A stretch of DNA of 64,000 nt from Acidobacteriota bacterium (GTDB lineage: Bacteria > Acidobacteriota > Terriglobia > Versatilivoradales > Versatilivoraceae). Both the position numbers and the translations under genes were made by a program. How positions within the stretch are numbered: the stretch's first letter is position 1; each line of letters opens with the position of its first letter. Below are positions 60,808 through 64,000 of the stretch, one piece after another. The DNA is taken from positions 52,184 through 116,183 of the forward strand of contig JAJDUG010000053.1 of assembly GCA_022826755.1 (NCBI GenBank). Direction: 5' to 3'. The notes beneath the pieces are model-generated. The model worked only from the letters and a program-made list of their open reading frames with translations, made no database searches and was not told the DNA's origin.

Positions 60808-63621
60808 TCAGTCCTCACGCACATCGATATGTACGGCTTCCAGCACCGGCGTGCTGCCTCCGTTGGGGGTGGTGAGGGTGGCGCGGTATTGGAGCCAGCG
60901 GTGGGTCGCGGGCAGGTTCAGGGCGGCTCCCGAGTCCTTGAAGTGACCGCCCTCTCCCCCGGGTCCGGTCCAGGCGGCATCCTCCAGCGCTGTTTTGGAG
61001 GGGGCGCTACGAACTTGCAGCCGGACCCCGGTTCCGTGGGGAGTCGATCCCTCCCAGCGCAGACGGCTGGCCTGCCTGCCTTCCGGCAGTCGAATGGCCG
61101 CCGAACGGTAGGATTCCCGGAGCTTGCGATCATAGATGTTCCCGATGTCCTTGCGGGCGCCGAAGTGGGGGCCGAAGGTCTGGAACCAGTGGCGGCGGTC
61201 GGCGGAATAGCCCTGGGGGCCCCCCCAGTAGATGTAGGCGCCGGCGCCGTGGTCGCCCTGGTCCAGGTGGTTGAAGACCACGATGTCGTACCAGCCGTCC
61301 TGGTTGAGGTCGGCCACCGTCAGGGCTCCCGAGGACTCGGCGGGCAGGTGGCTGCGGCGGGACTCGCTGTAGCTTCCCTCCGGCGAGCCCCAGTAGATGA
61401 AGGCGGGGATGCTGCGGGTGAAGTAGGCGTGATAGTTGCTGGTGACGATGTCCAGGAACCCGTCCTGGTTGAGGTCGGCCACCGCGTGTTCCAGGGGGTC
61501 GTAGCCCTCCAGGCGAAGCATCCGCTCCTCGGAATAGCCCTCCCGGCTTCCCCACAGGATCGAAATGTGCCGGGTCGGCCGGCCGAACTGCTCGGAATCC
61601 CAGCCGCCGCCCACGATCATGTCCAGCCAGCCGTCGGCATTGAGGTCGGCGACCTCCACCGTGGAGGAGGGCTGGACCTGGAGTGAGGAATGATGGTCCC
61701 GGCTGAAGGCGCCTTGGTCCGTTCCCCAGAAAATCTCTACCTGGGGTCCGTCCACGTCGCAGAAGACCAGGTCCAGGACGCCATCCTTGTTCAGGTCTGC
61801 AATGGTAGGGCTCTGGCTGATCAAGGTGTTCAGCTTCAGCTCGCTTCGCCGTGACCAGTCGTAGCCGGCCCTGCTTCCCCACAGGATAATGCCCTTCGGC
61901 TTGGGCTCCCCGTAGGCCGTGCCGGCGGCAATCACCAGGTCCAGGTATCCGTCCCGGTTCAGGTCGGCGGTGGCCGCGCCGTATCCCGATGGGACGGACA
62001 GGTCCTGGCTGTGCCCCTGGCTGTAGCCTTGGTGTCCTCCCCAGTAGATCCGGCCGGTGGGGAAGGCCACGTCCACCCAGCCGTCCTGATCCAGGTCGGC
62101 AATGGCCGGCGCCGACATGGAAAAGGGAAGCGTGGACAGGGCGGCCTGCGAATAGTGGTGGTTGGGGTTGCCCCAGTAGATGAGGGAGGGGATGGAGGTC
62201 TCGCTGCCGCTGTTGCGGTTGACCAGAACCAGGTCGGCGTGGCCGTCGAGGTTCAGGTCGTCGGCCTGAAGGCTGACCGCGCCGAAACCCTGCAGTTCCA
62301 GGCGATGAGCGGAGTCGAAGCCCTCGGGACCGTTCCAGTAGATGTAGGAGTTGACGTCATAGGTGCGGCCGTCCTGTTCGTTGGCAAAGGCCAGGTCGAC
62401 CCAGCCGTCGCCGTTGAAGTCCCGGAAGGCGGCCGCGGCCGCATGCAGGGTGGGAAGCTTCAGCATCTCCCGGGTGGAGGGGCCGGTCGAGCTCCCCCAA
62501 TAGATGTAGGAGAACTCCCCCTTCGAGTTGGGGAAGACCAGGTCGGCGAATCCGTCCCGGTTGAGGTCGGTCACGCCGAGAGTGGTTGCGCCCCGGGTGG
62601 GGAAGCGGCGCCAGGGTTGGTCCTCGAACCCCTCGGCGTTGCCCCGGCGAACTTCGGCTCGGTTGTCCCGGTGGGCCACTGCCAGGTCGAGGGATCCGTC
62701 TCCGTTCAGGTCGGCCAGCTCGGCCCCCAGCAGATCGCCCCAGTGATGGACTTGGCGGCGGGACTCGGAAAACCCCTCGGCGCCTCCCCAATAGAGGTAG
62801 AGGCTCTTCTCCTTGGCGTTGTTGTTGAGGAAGACCAGTTCCGGGTAGCCGTCGCCGTCGAGGTCTCCGGCTTCGCAGTCCACGGCGCTGATGCTGGGGA
62901 TGGAGCTTCTGCGCTCGGTGGAGAACCCGGTGGGGCCGTTCCAGTAGATGTAGGATTCCAGGTGGTGGGCGTGTCCGTGGCGCTCGCCCCCCTCGGTGCC
63001 GTTGTTGGCGAAGGCCAGGTCCAGGTAGCCGTCCCGGTTGAAGTCGGCGGCTTCCACGTCGGAAGCCATCAGGGTGGGCAGTTCCGTGCGCCGCTCCGCC
63101 CCGTATCCCTCGGCGCTTCCCCAGTAGATCAGGGCCTGCATGTGAACCGAGTAGTTGTGGATGAAGTTGCAGAAGACGATCTCCAGGTAGCCGTCCCCGT
63201 TGAGGTCGGCCAGCAGCGAGGGGCCTCCTCCATCGGAAGGGAGCCGGGTGACGCCGCCGTCCCGGTTGCGAATTTCCCGCAACAGCTTGCCCAGCGGCTG
63301 CTGGTCGGGCAGGGGAGGCAGAATCGACCGCGGTCCCTGAGGGGTTCCCCAGTAGATGAGGAGGTCTTCGTTCTCCACCTGGTCGTGGTCCTGGGCCACG
63401 AAGAGGTCGAGGTAGCCGTCATTGTTCAGGTCCAGGGTGTGGATCATGCGGACCGAGCCCGAGCGGGTGACGTAAAGGTTGGCGCCGCCGTCCTCGAGCG
63501 TTCCCGCAGCGAAGTCAGCGAATTCGGTATGGTGCAGCCAGGCTTGGTGGGACTCGCCACCGGAGGTCCCGACGGGCCAGCAGAGGAAGATCAGGATGAG
63601 AATGCTCAACAAGGGTCTCAT
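60808..63621 (-). CDS. Exported FG-GAP/VCBS repeat protein
   Basis: 937-residue secreted protein. ATG at 63621 (MRPLLSILILIFLCWPVGTS) begins a signal peptide; the longer frame would use TTG. Residues 45-830 contain at least 14 FG-GAP-type repeats, each with a calcium-binding D-x-N/D-x-D-G loop (DLNGDGYLEIVF, DFNRDGYLDLAF, DLNQDGFLDIVT) followed by IYWG and a YS-containing strand, forming beta propellers. The last 100 residues are a separate beta-sandwich (AAIRLPEGRQASRLRWEGST; WLQYRATLTTPNG), perhaps discoidin-like. No integrin-like MIDAS or enzyme domain seen. Likely an adhesion or surface-binding protein. Confidence 0.85.
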   Translation of the reverse strand: MRPLLSILILIFLCWPVGTSGGESHQAWLHHTEFADFAAGTLEDGGANLYVTRSGSVRMIHTLDLNNDGYLDLFVAQDHDQVENEDLLIYWGTPQGPRSILPPLPDQQPLGKLLREIRNRDGGVTRLPSDGGGPSLLADLNGDGYLEIVFCNFIHNYSVHMQALIYWGSAEGYGAERRTELPTLMASDVEAADFNRDGYLDLAFANNGTEGGERHGHAHHLESYIYWNGPTGFSTERRSSIPSISAVDCEAGDLDGDGYPELVFLNNNAKEKSLYLYWGGAEGFSESRRQVHHWGDLLGAELADLNGDGSLDLAVAHRDNRAEVRRGNAEGFEDQPWRRFPTRGATTLGVTDLNRDGFADLVFPNSKGEFSYIYWGSSTGPSTREMLKLPTLHAAAAAFRDFNGDGWVDLAFANEQDGRTYDVNSYIYWNGPEGFDSAHRLELQGFGAVSLQADDLNLDGHADLVLVNRNSGSETSIPSLIYWGNPNHHYSQAALSTLPFSMSAPAIADLDQDGWVDVAFPTGRIYWGGHQGYSQGHSQDLSVPSGYGAATADLNRDGYLDLVIAAGTAYGEPKPKGIILWGSRAGYDWSRRSELKLNTLISQSPTIADLNKDGVLDLVFCDVDGPQVEIFWGTDQGAFSRDHHSSLQVQPSSTVEVADLNADGWLDMIVGGGWDSEQFGRPTRHISILWGSREGYSEERMLRLEGYDPLEHAVADLNQDGFLDIVTSNYHAYFTRSIPAFIYWGSPEGSYSESRRSHLPAESSGALTVADLNQDGWYDIVVFNHLDQGDHGAGAYIYWGGPQGYSADRRHWFQTFGPHFGARKDIGNIYDRKLRESYRSAAIRLPEGRQASRLRWEGSTPHGTGVRLQVRSAPSKTALEDAAWTGPGGEGGHFKDSGAALNLPATHRWLQYRATLTTPNGGSTPVLEAVHIDVRED

Positions 63622-63790
63622 GGATTCACGCTTCTTTCTTCGGGCTTCATACGGTTTCAATTTGGAGGGATGCTATGGCATTGGGCGGAGGGGGGTCAAG
63701 AGGTTCGCGGGGCGGGGGCGCCGCTTGTCTGAAACGACCCCGTTTCGCGGTGCATGCGACGGGGTGAAAAGAGTTATCCACGAAGACACA
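63622..63790. repeat. Spacer with R1 copy e, interrupted
   Basis: 63726-63790 reads GTCTGAAACGACC, a GC-rich CCCGTTTCGC / GCGACGGGG inverted segment, then AAAAGAGTTATCCACGAAGA and CACA, where R1 stops. The other R1 copies continue CACGAAG. The next base (63791) starts a group II intron-like sequence. Confidence 0.7.
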
Positions 63791-64000
63791 GTGCGCCGTG
63801 GAAAGGCGCCTTCTTCTGGCGGGTGCGAATCCCGCCCAACAACTGTCGCTCCGGTTGGTAGCAGCCAGGGCGGATCATGGAGGCAACGATATGGTCTGAA
63901 GCACTCTGGTGTCAAAGGCCGCCATGGGCGGCTCAGCGAGCATGCGGGCCGGAACGCGAGTGAACGTCGAGCAGGCCTCGAAACGGACAATACGGAAGCC
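63791..64000 (+). mobile_element. 5' part of a putative group II intron (runs off the window)
   Basis: Starts with the 5' consensus GTGCG (GTGCGCCGTGGAAAGGCGCC, which folds as GCGCC with GGCGC), followed by GGCGGGTGCGAATCCCGCC, the typical domain I stem resembling the GGGTGCAAGTCCC of bacterial group II introns. Downstream AACGCGAGTGAACGTCGAGC and AGGCCTCGAAACGGACAATA also look like domain I. The reverse transcriptase gene and 3' end would lie beyond 64000. The flanking left sequence is R1 repeat, so the target was that repeat. Homing site and class cannot be fixed. Confidence 0.7.

Noticed and set aside
62011..63732. Open frame of about 573 codons on the plus strand
   Set aside because: Antisense to the FG-GAP repeats; its Gly/Val/Glu-rich repeats are the complement of the DxNxDG repeats.

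Overview
High-GC bacterial DNA, about 55 complete genes plus fragments. The gene mix suggests a marine or soil Acidobacteriota-like (or Planctomycetota-like) heterotroph. It includes a small secreted protein with the LTGHVSDAKCG-type start common in Acidobacteria, a PPC / DUF1549-DUF1553 / DUF1501 trio, several Tat-exported enzymes, BNR sialidase-like proteins, a creatininase-family enzyme, M19 and M20 hydrolases and an FG-GAP protein. No rRNA or tRNA was seen, so the taxonomic call is an inference.

Layout. 1-6.1 kb is housekeeping: purF (5' end outside the window), purM, purN and tyrS, followed by a small secreted protein, FxsA and an Lcl-domain protein. 6.3-32 kb is accessory catabolism and transport: a TPP enzyme, a CaCA antiporter, an orphan DsbD-alpha-like domain, a MATE pump, an exported SMP-30-like lactonase, a degenerate metallo-beta-lactamase/ThuA fusion, a TPR protein, a luciferase-like monooxygenase, a sialidase plus glycosidase-like lipoprotein pair, an M20 amidase, an exported DHDPS-fold protein lacking its catalytic lysine, the PPC/PSD1/DUF1501 trio and an Fe-type alcohol dehydrogenase. 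Several spacers carry dispersed repeats.

32.1-38.5 kb (minus strand) is a compact cluster: DUF2170-like, PspA/IM30, DUF4178, DUF2617-like, a coiled-coil protein with a Gly/Tyr/Arg-rich tail, a double DUF350 membrane protein, and a membrane-anchored spermidine-synthase-like enzyme. It resembles the E. coli yjfIJKLMC set, with a polyamine-forming enzyme in the place of the ATP-grasp protein YjfC.

39.8-56 kb is a layered defence island. One plus-strand operon, with abutting or overlapping genes and a probable leaderless promoter, encodes an HTH-HsdM fusion, a clan AA aspartic protease, HsdS, a fused ABC ATPase-TOPRIM protein (PARIS-like), a truncated AlbA_2 protein, a long-type prokaryotic Argonaute without the PIWI catalytic residues, and a SIR2-like NADase. 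The Argonaute-SIR2 pair is the most exciting system in the window. A second hsdS 3' end just before the Argonaute gene suggests the ATPase/AlbA_2 segment was spliced into an older RM locus. The island continues with toxin-antitoxin and DUF3800 debris, an antitoxin-like/Fic pair, a tandemly duplicated Phd/PIN module and hsdR with a YgjP-like metallopeptidase. By eye, hsdS through the SIR2 gene is more A/T-rich than its surroundings.

56-63.6 kb returns to catabolism: a mandelate-racemase-family sugar-acid dehydratase, a second sialidase-like protein, an M19 dipeptidase, a creatininase-family amidohydrolase and a large FG-GAP protein. The window ends inside what looks like the 5' part of a group II intron that has interrupted a copy of one dispersed repeat.
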